Positions 33,401-41,959 of a DNA stretch of 64,000 bases are shown in pieces; the stretch's first letter is position 1, and each line of letters begins with the position of its first letter. The position numbers and the translations under genes are program-made. The stretch spans positions 18,608,183-18,672,182 of the forward strand of contig CM044960.1 of assembly GCA_024516035.1 (NCBI GenBank), given 5' to 3'. The notes below the pieces were generated by a model. That model was not told where the DNA came from. It did no database searches and saw only the letters and a list, made by a program, of their open reading frames with translations. This DNA comes from Bactericera cockerelli. Taxonomy: Eukaryota; Arthropoda; Insecta; Hemiptera; Triozidae.

Positions 33401-35896
33401 ACTGGGTGAGGTAGAAGAATCTGGCGACGTCATGAAGATGAGGACAATTTCAGACTGTGGCAGTGGTTGTATAATGTACATATAAGAAAGAAGAAGGCTT
33501 TTAAAGTCGGCTAAGAACTACAACTATAAGCTTTTCGTTTGTCAGAGTTTGGACTGTTGAAACTGGCGACAGAAGCGACTTACATTCATTTGGTTTGCAT
33601 CCCATAGCTACAGTTAAAATAAGATATAAATCCAACTCTTATCGAATATTGTGTCTTTAACAATAATTTAAAATCTAGAAATTTCTAGTATTTCAATTTT
33701 AACTATTAATTTGTGAGCCAAGAGGATGCTTCAAATGTCTCTGACCCCAAGAGAGTAAAAATGTCACTTGATGTATTAGCATACTTCAGAAAACGTTCTT
33801 TAGATAACAATAATTTACTTAATCTATACTTATAAAAGAGAGTTTCACTCACTGACTCACTGATTCATCACTGTTTCTCCGAACTGATAGTAAGTCCTAG
33901 GAAGCTGAAATTTGGTAGGTAGCTTTGTCTTATAGTCTAGATGTGCAATAAGACGGGATTTTTTGAAATTCCCACTACAACACCTGTCATTGACGAAAAA
34001 GGATTTTTTGCTTTACGGCCATGCCTCGGCCCGCAAAGCGAGCGACAGCCCGCCAGTAATATATATTTTATTATGATCTACAAGATGTAATGTCACATAT
34101 TACAAGCGCGACTGAAGGCTTCATGGATTATTTTTTAATGGGCAAGATAGATCTTTTTTACAGATATAATATCTAATATCTAAGTCTGGCTGGGGGACTA
34201 TAAACAGGGAGTAGACCAGCATTGGCTTGGTTCTGGGGGCCCTTGTCAATTATTAGCCTCCTTGTAAAAGAAGTGGTAGAAGTGCTGAGTCATTCCTCCG
34301 CTGTCTGGCTACCATCGTTCACGATGACGCCACCCTATGATATGATGAATATCCAATTCTAACGAATGAACACAATTCTGTCTCAGGAAAGCTCTCCGTA
34401 GGGCTGGCTCTGGTGGGCCGCTTCCTGGTCAACATCTCCTACAACATCGGGCTCCAGTATTCTGCCGAGGTGCTGCCCACAGTGGTCAGGGGCCAGGGCA
34501 TCGCCCTCGTTCATATCATGGGCTTTGTGGCCAGCATACTGTCGCCCTTCATCGTCCACTTGGTGAGTCAGTAGAGTGTACAATCGCGGTCTCGATACTT
34601 CTGCTTCGATTTAAAAGATATTTAGAAAAAAAGACAATTTAAAAAAGAAAAGATGGCCACACTAAAATAATTCATACTATCAAAAAAAGCTAACTCATAA
34701 TTTGTTTTAATTACTTTCGTGATATCACAACTACTCAAACAACTCGCTTTAACTAAATCTTCGCTGAAACCGGGACTTGAACCACCGACCTCCAGGTTAC
34801 AAGTCAGCCGGCTTATCGATCAAGCTACTGAGGTCAGTAATAAATCATACTATTCTGTATGTCGATACAAGCATCTATTATTTTCTTTCCAGAACTCTAC
34901 ACGCGTGTAGAAAATCGATATCTCGATCTTAAGATTCTAAAGATAGTCCTTTATGTTTACGAAGAAGATTCAAACACACTTCTCAGGAAAAAGCATGGAG
35001 CATGCTGCTTAAAGCTATACAATACAGATATACACATTTCTTTGTGTTTGTTTCTTGCTTTCAGTAACTTAATGTTTTCATAAGAATTCAATAAACAAAG
35101 GAAAGACAAAGGTCTTTGATGGAATTCACGTAGGAGTTGTATGCAAAATAAAGTACCTAGCTATTTAAAATTATTTTATTGCCTTCGGTTGATTTTTTTG
35201 ATGCTATTCCTAATCTAAGAAAGACATTAATAGATTTTTTAATTAAATCTTTAGTAATTGTTATTTTTATGTATTGATATTACTTATTTTCAAGACAAAA
35301 ATAAGAGCATAATCAAACTTACGAATCCTTTTTTAATTTTCTTATTAATTCTGCCTGAAAAATAAATATGTTCCAGTCTGTGATAGCACCCATGCTTCCT
35401 CTATTGGTACTGGGCATTGTAGGAATACTGGCGGGAGTTATGTGCCTCTTCCTCCCTGAGACCATGGGGCAAGATCTGCCTCAGACCTTGCAGGACTTTG
35501 AGAACTTTGGACGAACACAGAAGCTGTGTGACTTTCCCTGCATCAGAAACAGGTAAGTTTTTTCGGCGGTAGACTTCAATCGGGAGTACTTTGTTTAACA
35601 ATATTCAACATCTAGGTAGTTATTAAAAAAGAGAATGACTGTATGAACGACGTTGTGCCAAAAAAGTAAAACATAATTTGCTGCATCATCATTATATTTC
35701 ATTATTCCTGAAATGCCTGTATTTTTTACTTTTTTCATATAAACCTACAAATTAACGAGATCAACCCATCTGTGTCAAAGAATTTGTTCATTACTCGGAA
35801 TGATGTATTGACTAGTATATGAAAATGATGTTTTTCAGACATCCAGACGAAGAAGCCACAAAAGTTGAGCCCTACATGGCGACCAAAATTCTCTGA
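23883..35896 (+). CDS. SLC22-family (organic cation/carnitine-like) MFS transporter, ten exons, 695 aa
   Basis: Spliced coding sequence: join(23883-24490, 25863-26046, 27580-27838, 29138-29330, 30825-30930, 31263-31375, 32020-32234, 34387-34562, 35377-35552, 35839-35896), 2088 nt, 695 residues plus TGA. Every junction is GT-AG and all phases agree. Seen: hydrophilic tail 1-150, TM1 about 159-181, an extracellular loop with Cys190, 218, 245 and 269 and an NFT glycosylation site at 224, MFS motif A at 289-302, PESARW at 411-416, QYSAEVLPTVVRGQG at 583-597 and a FLPET motif after the last helix. These are hallmarks of SLC22 plasma-membrane carriers of organic cations, carnitine and similar solutes. 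The FDD...GEFGRYQK lead-in resembles insect carcinine-transporter-like proteins, but the substrate is inferred only. An in-frame TAA at 23868 supports the chosen ATG. The tail is longer than the roughly 20-residue one usual in SLC22. Confidence 0.93.
25432..25710 (-). mobile_element. Chimeric SINE: tRNA-like head on the 5S-SINE body
   Basis: The minus strand starts with the A-box-like TCCGTGGTGTAACGGAGG and the B-box-like GAGTTCAATCCTG, then a short linker. The + strand segments CTACTCACAATAAACTTACT and CAGCCTGTGTTGGGCCG and the GACGGGGTTTTTACC tail region match the body of the 5S-headed SINEs. It lies in intron 1. Confidence 0.7.
25863..26046 (+). CDS. Transporter exon 2: large extracellular loop
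   Basis: Residues 203-264, after a CT-rich tract and CCCCAG acceptor. It carries Cys218, an NFT sequon at 224-226, and Cys245 followed by HGWDYD, the C-x-x-GW-x-YD signature of the SLC22 loop, ending in SSIATE. The donor is GAG/GTGAGA, phase 0. Base composition is clearly more GC-rich than the flanking introns. Confidence 0.92.
26692..26985 (+). mobile_element. tRNA-Gly-derived SINE (family A), copy 3, in intron 2
   Basis: A + strand copy with a degraded A box, CCATGCGGAAGGTCCCGGG, B box and the full body to GTGAAACACTCATC. Same sense as the host gene. Confidence 0.88.
27580..27838 (+). CDS. Transporter exon 3: TM2, MFS motif A, TM3 and part of TM4
   Basis: Residues 265-350. It begins LNWVCDQG, equivalent to the family WDLVC segment, and then carries the motif A loop FGWVADRYGR, which links TM2 and TM3 in major facilitator proteins and is needed for conformational switching. 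The acceptor is CTTTTCCAG and the donor is ATAG/GTAAGT, phase 1. Confidence 0.93.
28560..28584. repeat. Poly-T tract in intron 3
   Basis: About 24 consecutive T, then CTTCTTTTTTT. It may be the tail of an unrecognised minus-strand retroelement. Confidence 0.8.
28738..28990 (+). mobile_element. tRNA-derived SINE (family C) in intron 3
   Basis: A-box-like ACTGGTAGTCAAATGG and a perfect B box, GGTTCGAATCCCA, at about 28819-28831 with an enlarged, partly duplicated anticodon region between (AATCCAGTAATCCAG). A body follows. No second copy is seen in this window. Confidence 0.65.
29138..29330 (+). CDS. Transporter exon 4: TM4-TM6 and PESAR
   Basis: Residues 351-414 plus two bases of Arg415. It holds EYVGPTWR and two hydrophobic spans and ends with VPESAR, the SLC22 signature at the end of TM6 that is completed by Trp416 in the next exon. 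The donor is GAG/GTTTGT, weaker than the other donors of this gene. A SINE fragment starts about 13 bases into the intron. Confidence 0.92.
29344..29494 (-). mobile_element. tRNA-Gly SINE (family A) 3' fragment beside the exon 4 donor
   Basis: The family A 3' half (CAGTGTTTCACAGC, GTAGCCATGAAACAG, GTAGACGCTTGTGGTCT) begins about 13 bases after the donor at 29331. The tRNA-like head is missing, as in 5' truncation. Confidence 0.8.
29893..30627. mobile_element. 735-bp palindromic MITE in intron 4
   Basis: Ends CAGGGTGATTCAGAAAAG and its inverse, with TA on both sides (29891, 30628). Long inverted arms, outer parts near-perfect, are centred at about 30260. It shares the CAGGGTG terminus with the 364-1549 element but not its interior. 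Transcription of the transporter would place a very long hairpin in this intron. Confidence 0.86.
30825..30930 (+). CDS. Transporter exon 5: start of the central cytoplasmic loop
   Basis: Residues 415-450, beginning RWLVSQERVDEA, the usual SLC22 continuation after TM6, with a charged amphipathic stretch. The acceptor is CACTTCAG and the donor is AGG/GTAAGC. Exon length 106 nt, leaving phase 0. Confidence 0.92.
31263..31375 (+). CDS. Transporter exon 6: central loop to start of TM7
   Basis: Residues 451-487 plus two bases of Trp488. It ends FSVLDLFRTPRLRNVT followed by a hydrophobic segment, matching the family pattern of a DLFRTP-like motif just before TM7. The acceptor is AATTTCCAG and the donor is TTTG/GTGAGT. 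The split codon TG/G restores Trp. Confidence 0.91.
32020..32234 (+). CDS. Transporter exon 7: TM7-TM9 region
   Basis: Residues 488-559. It contains the LPADTLL segment and the LDRWGRRW loop, the C-terminal counterpart of motif A between TM8 and TM9. The acceptor is TATCCCCAG and the donor is ACTG/GTAGGT. The last 94 bases of this exon, with its donor and about 60 bases of intron, recur twice downstream at 32296 and 32454. The first copy is taken as the real exon because it alone has an acceptor and the upstream half, and it keeps phase with exon 8. Confidence 0.9.
32141..32565 (+). repeat. Tandem triplication of the exon 7 3' end plus donor and intron start
   Basis: Units start at 32141, 32296 and 32454 with periods of 155 and 158. 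Each holds about 94 exonic bases from GTCACACTAGACCGG to the donor and about 60 intronic bases. Unit 2 keeps the frame and the GTAGGT donor. Unit 3 has lost two bases in the CGAAACTG stretch and has a GTAAGT donor. Very few differences indicate a recent event. Confidence 0.93.
32853..33105 (+). mobile_element. Non-autonomous Helitron 1 (intron 7)
   Basis: Starts TCTCTATATATAAAA after an A, has a 3' hairpin CCCGT-TGCAAAGC-ACGGG and ends CTAG before T, with no target duplication. All are Helitron hallmarks. It contains a (CTAC)n run near the 5' end. 253 bp, no Rep/helicase. Confidence 0.8.
33823..34056 (+). mobile_element. Non-autonomous Helitron 2 (intron 7)
   Basis: Starts TCTATACTTATAAAAGAG after AA and ends with a CG-rich segment and CCAG/T (CTAG mutated). 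The interior, with ACTCACTGACTCACTGATTCATC, is typical of insect Helitron 5' regions. The 3' hairpin is less clear than in Helitron 1. Confidence 0.65.
34183..34365 (+). repeat. Dispersed repeat G, copy 1
   Basis: Shares about 170 bp with 58219-58415, including CAATTATTAGCCTCCTTGTA and CACGATGACGCCACCCTATG. It lies just upstream of the exon 8 acceptor at 34386. Its class is unrecognised. Confidence 0.75.
34387..34562 (+). CDS. Transporter exon 8: TM10-TM11 with SLC22 signature
   Basis: Residues 560-618. It includes ISYNIGLQYSAEVLPTVVRG and GQGIALVHIMG, the most diagnostic C-terminal signature of SLC22 carriers, followed by a hydrophobic helix ending IVHL. The acceptor is TGTCTCAG and the donor is TTG/GTGAGT. 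A dispersed repeat lies immediately upstream in intron 7. Confidence 0.93.
34762..34834 (-). mobile_element. tRNA-Thr-like SINE head (intron 8)
   Basis: The minus strand reads CTCAGTAGCTTGATCG (A-box region), an anticodon-loop equivalent CTTGTAA (TGT), then GGTTCAAGTCCCGG (B box). No CCA-ready acceptor stem is formed, so it is a SINE head or tRNA pseudogene and not a gene. Related to 6546-6620. Confidence 0.7.
35377..35552 (+). CDS. Transporter exon 9: TM12 and start of C-terminal tail
   Basis: Residues 619-676 plus two bases of Arg677. Hydrophobic TM12 is followed by CLFLPETMGQDLPQTLQDFENFGR, where the LPET and P-x-T spacing is typical of the end of SLC22 proteins. The acceptor is TGTTCCAG and the donor is ACAG/GTAAGT. 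Confidence 0.92.
35839..35896 (+). CDS. Transporter exon 10: last 18 residues and stop
   Basis: After the TTTTTCAG acceptor the frame continues HPDEEATKVEPYMATKIL and stops at TGA 35894-35896. The short charged tail is plausibly cytoplasmic. Its reality rests on the good acceptor, phase match and early stop rather than on conservation. Confidence 0.8.
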
Positions 35897-36457
35897 GATG
35901 TCCATGATTCACTTCATCAGAGGAAGACTCTGGTTTGCAAGGAGTCATCAAACTTCCACAGGCAGACTTGCAGTAAAAAGTGCATTCTGTGAAATATGAA
36001 AAGAATTTGAGGTAGTTTATTGTTATAAAGTCTACTTGCTGTAGAAGCTCACTGTAGCTTTCCTCTGTTATAGTTATGGGTGTCAGATCACTGGGGTTCA
36101 CCCTCAGTGTGACCAGAACATCAGTTGAAATTCATTTGAAAACGAGGGAATTCGTTACATGAAGAACAAAAATCCGTGTTCACTCCAAGCTCGACGTTTC
36201 TAAACTTTTGCGATCTGTCACGAACTGTATTTATCGCGCGATCTCCACTGGTTAAGAGTCCTCAGTTCATTATTGAGCCTATGAGCTCAAGCTGACTCAT
36301 TCTGCTCTACTGACAACAACGCAAACTTTGGAAACGTTCCTTGAGTGAAAAGTCTCCAATAAGTTGTATGAATTACCTACCAGTAAGTGGACCTCAAACC
36401 ATCGTCTTAAACAACCTGCGATGTTAATAAGACGTTAACAAATTAACAATAATAATT

Positions 36458-36467
36458 AATAAATAAA
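36458..36467 (+). terminator. Candidate polyadenylation signal for the transporter
   Basis: Overlapping AATAAA hexamers at 36458 and 36462 lie about 560 bases after the stop codon, in an AT-rich stretch and upstream of the 5S-SINE insertion at 36593. This is the first clear tandem AATAAA after the stop, but such hexamers are common here. Confidence 0.3.
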
Positions 36468-36585
36468 AAATTGGGTGATTCCGTTACTTTCCTTTCTAAT
36501 AGGATAAGGAAACTCATTACATTCAACTCACAAAAAAGTAAGTAGAGTTTGATGATCTTGATCCGACAGACGCAATACATGGGTA

Positions 36586-36592
<7 letters not shown>

Positions 36593-36619
<27 letters not shown>

Positions 36620-36868
36620 TGGGGTTTAACGTCGCTTTCAACTGCCATGGTCATATCACGACGGGGTTTTACCCTCCATTCGCAGGAAACTCACAAACCT
36701 GCTACTCACATTGACCTCACCCAGCCTGAGTGGGGCCGGGAAAAGCCAGCGTCACGAGAATTAGAATTTGAATGGTCACCCATCCAAGTCTTAACCTCGC
36801 TGGATGTCGCTTAACTTCGGTGTTTCTGAAGGGAACCGGTGTATTCAACATGCCATCGACGCTGGCTG
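36593..36868 (-). mobile_element. 5S rRNA-derived SINE, full-length copy with poly-A tail
   Basis: Reference copy. The minus strand begins CCAGCGTCGATGGCATGTTG, then ACACCGAAGTTAAGCGACATCC and GACTTGGATGGGTGACCATT (5S-like), GACGCTGGCTTTTCCCGG, GTGAGTAGCAGGTTTGTGAG, GGGTAAAACCCCGTCGTGA, and ends in about 25 A (T run at 36593-36616). Confidence 0.9.
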
Positions 36869-39813
36869 GGTAATATTTCATTACAAGTTCAAGATTTAAA
36901 TTATTTTTTTACAAATGCCCATCACCTAACACATCTCATGAACACAGAATACCGTTTAGTGGAACCCATATAGCTAGCTAGTGCGCTCTATCAAATAACA
37001 ATATTGGAAACAGATACCTCGGAATTCATTTTAAAAGCCCACTTTTCCTTTACAGATAAGTGAAATTTAAGTGCTGAGATAGGAACAGGGGAATAGACGA
37101 GAAACAGAGTAGAGAGAGTGAGAAGAAAATTGTATTTACATTGAAACGTGTCAAAACCTTCAGAATATCCCTGGGGGTAGAATTCTCTCTCGATCTCTTT
37201 CAACTCCTACCTCCCATCTCCAATTCTTTCTTCTACTTTTATCTTTTGCTTCCCACTTCCATCTTATCTCTTTGTCTCTTGTCCGCCTGCTATTTAAACA
37301 TTTCCTCGGGTTAAAGGTTCAGAAGGAATTTTTGCAAGGAATAGATCGAGTCAAGGTTGATAGAATTGATAGATGCTTGAGGTGTTGACAGTGTTGCCAC
37401 ATACAGAGTTAAAGACGGACGGTGGATAATTATAATTACCATATTGTGTTTGATAGGATCTTTATTAAATTTTATGATTTAATAATGTTCCTTCGAAGTA
37501 AGCTCTCTCTTTTCCCAATCATCTCTCTCTTTACTACTTATATTTAAATTTATTTTGTAAATTAAAACGTCTGTTCATGTGTCTTTCTAAAATTTGAAGA
37601 AGTTAATGAAAAATGAGACGAAGAAAACAATTTTCAATAAGAAAATAATCTCTCATAGATGGAAAATCCAAATGATGAATTTTGAAAGGACCCAGAACCT
37701 TCATAGCCCGATCTGTTACAGCAAGGAATGACGTCCTCATTGCCAAATTTCTTGCAGCGGGATCCAACGTCACACCACGGAAAGTTTCTCGACTCTATGA
37801 TCCCTGCTTACTGCTGATAATGATAACAACTTTCCCTGTTTACTTTTACTTTCTTGGCAACATGTTCTTACTTTTCTCATGCTAAAAAACATAAAACCGC
37901 ATGTACATGAAAAACATATTACCTATTATACACTCTCAGAAGTTACAACCCGTCTCCCTGACTCTTACCCACGGGTTCCAAACTTTCAACTTTCCAGCAG
38001 CGCGTAGCTACTGAAATGTTTTTTAACTGGGTTTTAAATGAGCTTTTTTCGTGAACTCTGGAAAATGAGCTTTAGGAAAAAGCTTTTGTTCACGTACTTT
38101 GCTTAAAGAAGACATCTCTTTGTGTGAAAATTTGTGAATTAAACAACAAGTAAGTTCCACCAACTTTAAAAATAAATCCAACAAGTCATACCTATATGGA
38201 GAGTCACAGGTATCTTCAGATCTACAGTGTTTTTCTTTTTGTTTAATTTAATTTGTTTCTTTTGTTGTTTTAATAGAAAACAAAGAATAGTTTCCAAGAT
38301 GTTACAGAACCACAGGTATAGATAAAAAGAATATTTTCTAGAGGAAAGTTTCAGTTTGGTCTTGAGGGAGGAACTTATTTGACTAAGAAGATTTTCTTTT
38401 TGTTTTTGTTACACTGAAATAGAAAAAATATTTTGACATTCTGCCAAAAAATTCAGACATATTTTTAAGCACAATATGACTATGTATGTAGGAATATGAA
38501 AATCACCATAATATAGGTATTATTTAAATTTCCATAGTCTAGTATTTATCGAGTGTACTTAAAGTTCTGTAATAATTTTATTACTAAACATTTTTTACAT
38601 CAAAACTGCAGTCTCAAGACATTTGAAAATTATTGAACAAGAACTAACATCATCAACATGGAAGATTTAAAATGTATTATTAAATGTGTTATTGTTAACA
38701 TTTTTTCATTGAAAAATAAACCTGCCAACTATAATAGACGCATCACCATGAATACTTAAATAGTTCTGATCTTACCTACATATTAATTTAACGATAGACA
38801 TTTCTTTTTATCAATGCCTATAATTAAATGCTGAGATTTTGACCAAATCAATTGTATCTTCAAAAAAGTGTCATCCGATTTTATTCATAAGTAGAGTAGG
38901 GTTTCCTAAGTTCTGAATTCTACAAAAAAATCTGTAGCAGCAATGAAATCACCCTGAAAGCTCTCAAGAAAACTCACTTTTGCGTGTTAAATTGTAAGTA
39001 GAACGTGTAATAGCGCGAGTAGCGTTGTAGGTTGAAGTGTTGATAGTTGCTATACTTTTACTTTCATTACATGGTTGTAAAAACACTATCACACAGGCTA
39101 TTATTATTGCTTACATTATCCAGCTAAGCTTTTGTGTTCACATTTTACATTACAGACCACAACGATCTAACTTAGCTGTTATTTCATTGCAACAAAATAA
39201 TATATAAAAAAAAAAAACTGTATAACACTCATTTTTCAAATAAATAAAAATAAAATATTATTAAATAAGTCTGTTATTTACGAGTATAAAAAAAAAGATA
39301 CGGAATTAGATGGTATCGCATATCGCAGCATTATAACTTGAGTTATTTATTAATTTTCCCTTTTATCAGTAGATATTATTACCATATTATCATTACAGAA
39401 TTTTGAGTCAGCAAGTTTCTTTTGGTCAAAGTTTTACATCATGAAAGCTCAGTTAGTCTGTTTTAACCCCTTACAATCCTTTTCATCTCTTCTCTTTCTC
39501 TCTCTTTTTCATTTTCCCCTTTATTTCTAATACTGTTAGTTTATAATCTGTTTCCATAACTTGTAAATAATTTTATTGTAATATATTTGGTGAAAATTTT
39601 ACTCGAACGAGTTTTCAGCAACATAACAAGTTAGGACTGTTGGGAGGTGGTGGGTCGAGGGTATCGAAAAGATTAGGGTACGATTGTTTGCTTGGGAGTT
39701 TGTTTCGAAATATTAGGATACGGGTCTTGTAGGTAAATAAAGATGATTGAGCTAAAAACTTTCAGCTTAAAATTTAAAGAGCTTTCGATAGTGGGTTTGT
39801 TGATAGTGGTGAA
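36869..39813. other. Noncoding, no gene recognised
   Basis: AT-rich. The 37682-37885 (+) frame starts with a mixed-composition stretch but matches no family I know. No splice-consistent set of exons is found. Confidence 0.5.
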
Positions 39814-40104
39814 TTTCGTCCAATATACAGGTTAGCTTTCTAACATGCATTCTGTACAGGGTGAAGATGTAATATTAATTGGAAACAATTAAACAGTACG
39901 ACAGTAGGTACATACATAGCTAAAAAATCCACAAAAATATTAGGAAAGTATACATCGACCAACATTTCGTCCAATGTACAGGGTTAGCTTTCTAACATGC
40001 ATTCTGTGCAGGGTGAAGATATAAGATATTAAACAGTACGACAGTAGGTACATACATAGCTAAAAAAAATCCACAAAAATATTAGGAAAGTATACACCGA
40101 CCAA
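39814..40104. repeat. Tandem duplication of a roughly 150-bp unit
   Basis: TTTCGTCCAAT-TACAGG-TTAGC starts at 39814 and 39965. The second unit lacks about 15 bases. Both contain CAGTACGACAGTAGGTACAT. An ACAGGGTGAAGAT motif inside recalls MITE ends. Confidence 0.85.
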
Positions 40105-40982
40105 CCTTTTATAAATTAATCAAATCATGTTTCATGTTTGGACACACATTCATACTGTCGACCCTTTTCCGTCCATAAGGGATGACCCAGAGGCAATCAA
40201 GTCTACTTTCGTGTACCTCAAAACCTAAACGTAAACATATTCAACAGAATATAATAATACCAAAAAATACGCGAATGACTTCGAACAGTTTAAGCGACAC
40301 TTAAAAAAAAGGATAATATTACATATCTATTTTTATAATTAATCAAATGTGGCACCAATGGATTGGTTTTCAAGAAATACCGAAATACTATTTCCTCACG
40401 GAGTAATTTATTTATTTTAAATCTCAACAACAACAAAAATCTGTTTGAATATCATCTAGTTTTTTATCATTCTATAGAATCTCGCTATCCTTTTCTATTT
40501 TTAAACTCATCAACTTCAAACGTTCTTGATGTTCCTGTCTCAGCCAGACAATTGTTATTAATTTTGTTTTTGAAGGGAGAATCTTTGAAAGAAACAAAGA
40601 AAGGATGAAAATACTCTTTCTTGTACCTATAGGTATCCGAGAAAAATTGCGAGAGTTTTAAAAGAAGAGAAACAGAAAGAAATTCTGATAAAGAATAATT
40701 TTATAGACCTATATTTTTATAAAGATTCTCAAATATTGAGAAAAACTATGAAACTCACATGATATAGGAAAAAGTTCTCTCCAAGAAGACTTAAATATGA
40801 ACCAATTGTTGAATAAATCAAAATAAATTTTGATTGTTTTGAAGTAGGAACCATTATTAAATAAAAAAATAGTTTCTTTACTTCTTCCGAGTGCCATCAA
40901 TGAATATAGTAAAATAGTCTCTTGAAAACGCTGATAACGTTTTCAGCTAATACATACATGGGTAATATATATCTTATATATA
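40105..40982. other. Noncoding, no gene recognised
   Basis: AT-rich, short frames only. Confidence 0.5.
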
Positions 40983-41589
40983 TCTATAAAAGAAAGCTGT
41001 CTGTATGTGTGTGTGTATGTATGTATGTGTGTATGTATGTTCTTTATACAAATCCACACCGTTTGACCGAGAAACCTGAAATTTTGCACATAGGTCCGCT
41101 TGGATCAGGAAATTCTTCTAGGCTAGATTATATCTCCCTGAGGTTAAGCTACAATGAGTAAGGATAAAAATGGATGGGTGACGCAAAAAAAATGCACGTT
41201 TTTTGACATAAATGACATTTTTTCTCGAAATTTGTCGCGACGACCTATCAACTCAAAGCGAGAAAGTTTTAGGCAAGGGCTTGAGCTTTCAATTGACATA
41301 TCGATCGCGAATTTCTGATGAGCCGTTCTTGAGCTACGCCGGGTAAGGTAAAAAAATGGATGGGTAACATGTAAAATATTCACGTTTTTTGACCTAAATG
41401 ACATTTTTTCTCGAAATTTGAAGTGACGACCTATCAACTCAGAGCGAGAAAGTTTTAGGCAAGGGTTTAGGCTTTCATTTGACATATTGATCGCGAAATT
41501 CTGATGAGCCATTCTTGAGCTACGCCGGGGAAGGCCAGAAAATAGATGGGCGACAAAAAATATTCAGGTTTTTTTTCAAATCTAAATGA

Positions 41590-41641
<52 letters not shown>

Positions 41642-41959
41642 TGTGTATGTGTATGTGTGTGTGTGTGTATGTGTGTGTGTGGTGTTGTGTGTGTGTGGTG
41701 TGTGTGTGTGTGGTGTGTGTGTGTGGTGTGTGTGTGTGGTGTGTGGTGTGTGGTGTGGTTGTGTGTGTGTGGTGTGGTGTGTGGTGTGGTGTGTGTGGTG
41801 TGGTATGTGTGTGGTGTGTGCGTGTGTGTGGGTGTGTGTGGAGTGTGCGTGTGTGTGGGTGTGTGTGGATGTGTGTGTGTGGATGTGTGTGTGTGGGTGG
41901 GTGTGTGTGCGTGTGTGTGTGTTTGATGGGCTGGCGAAGCGGCGGGTGTAACCCGCTAG
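40983..41959 (+). mobile_element. Non-autonomous Helitron 3 with internal tandem repeats and (GT)n
   Basis: Starts TCTATAAAAGAAAGC and ends with the hairpin GCGGGT-GTA-ACCCGC overlapping the terminal CTAG (41956-41959) before T. Inside are two-and-a-bit units of about 185 bp (41160-41585, sharing CTATCAACTC, GCGAGAAAGTTTTAGGCAAG and GAGCTACGCCGGG) and then more than 300 bp of GT-rich repeat. No Rep/helicase frame. Confidence 0.83.
41595..41925. repeat. Long (GT)n and GTGTGG microsatellite
   Basis: Pure GT at about 41595-41640, then GTGTGG variants. It produces Cys/Val-rich artefact frames in all three + frames. Confidence 0.95.

Noticed and set aside
34762..34834. Functional tRNA-Thr gene
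   Set aside because: A and B boxes and a CTTGTAA loop are present, but the acceptor stem does not pair, and a related decayed copy exists at 6546-6620.
39814..40104. CRISPR-like or LTR-like repeat pair
   Set aside because: Two directly adjacent units without spacer or retroelement signals: a simple tandem duplication.
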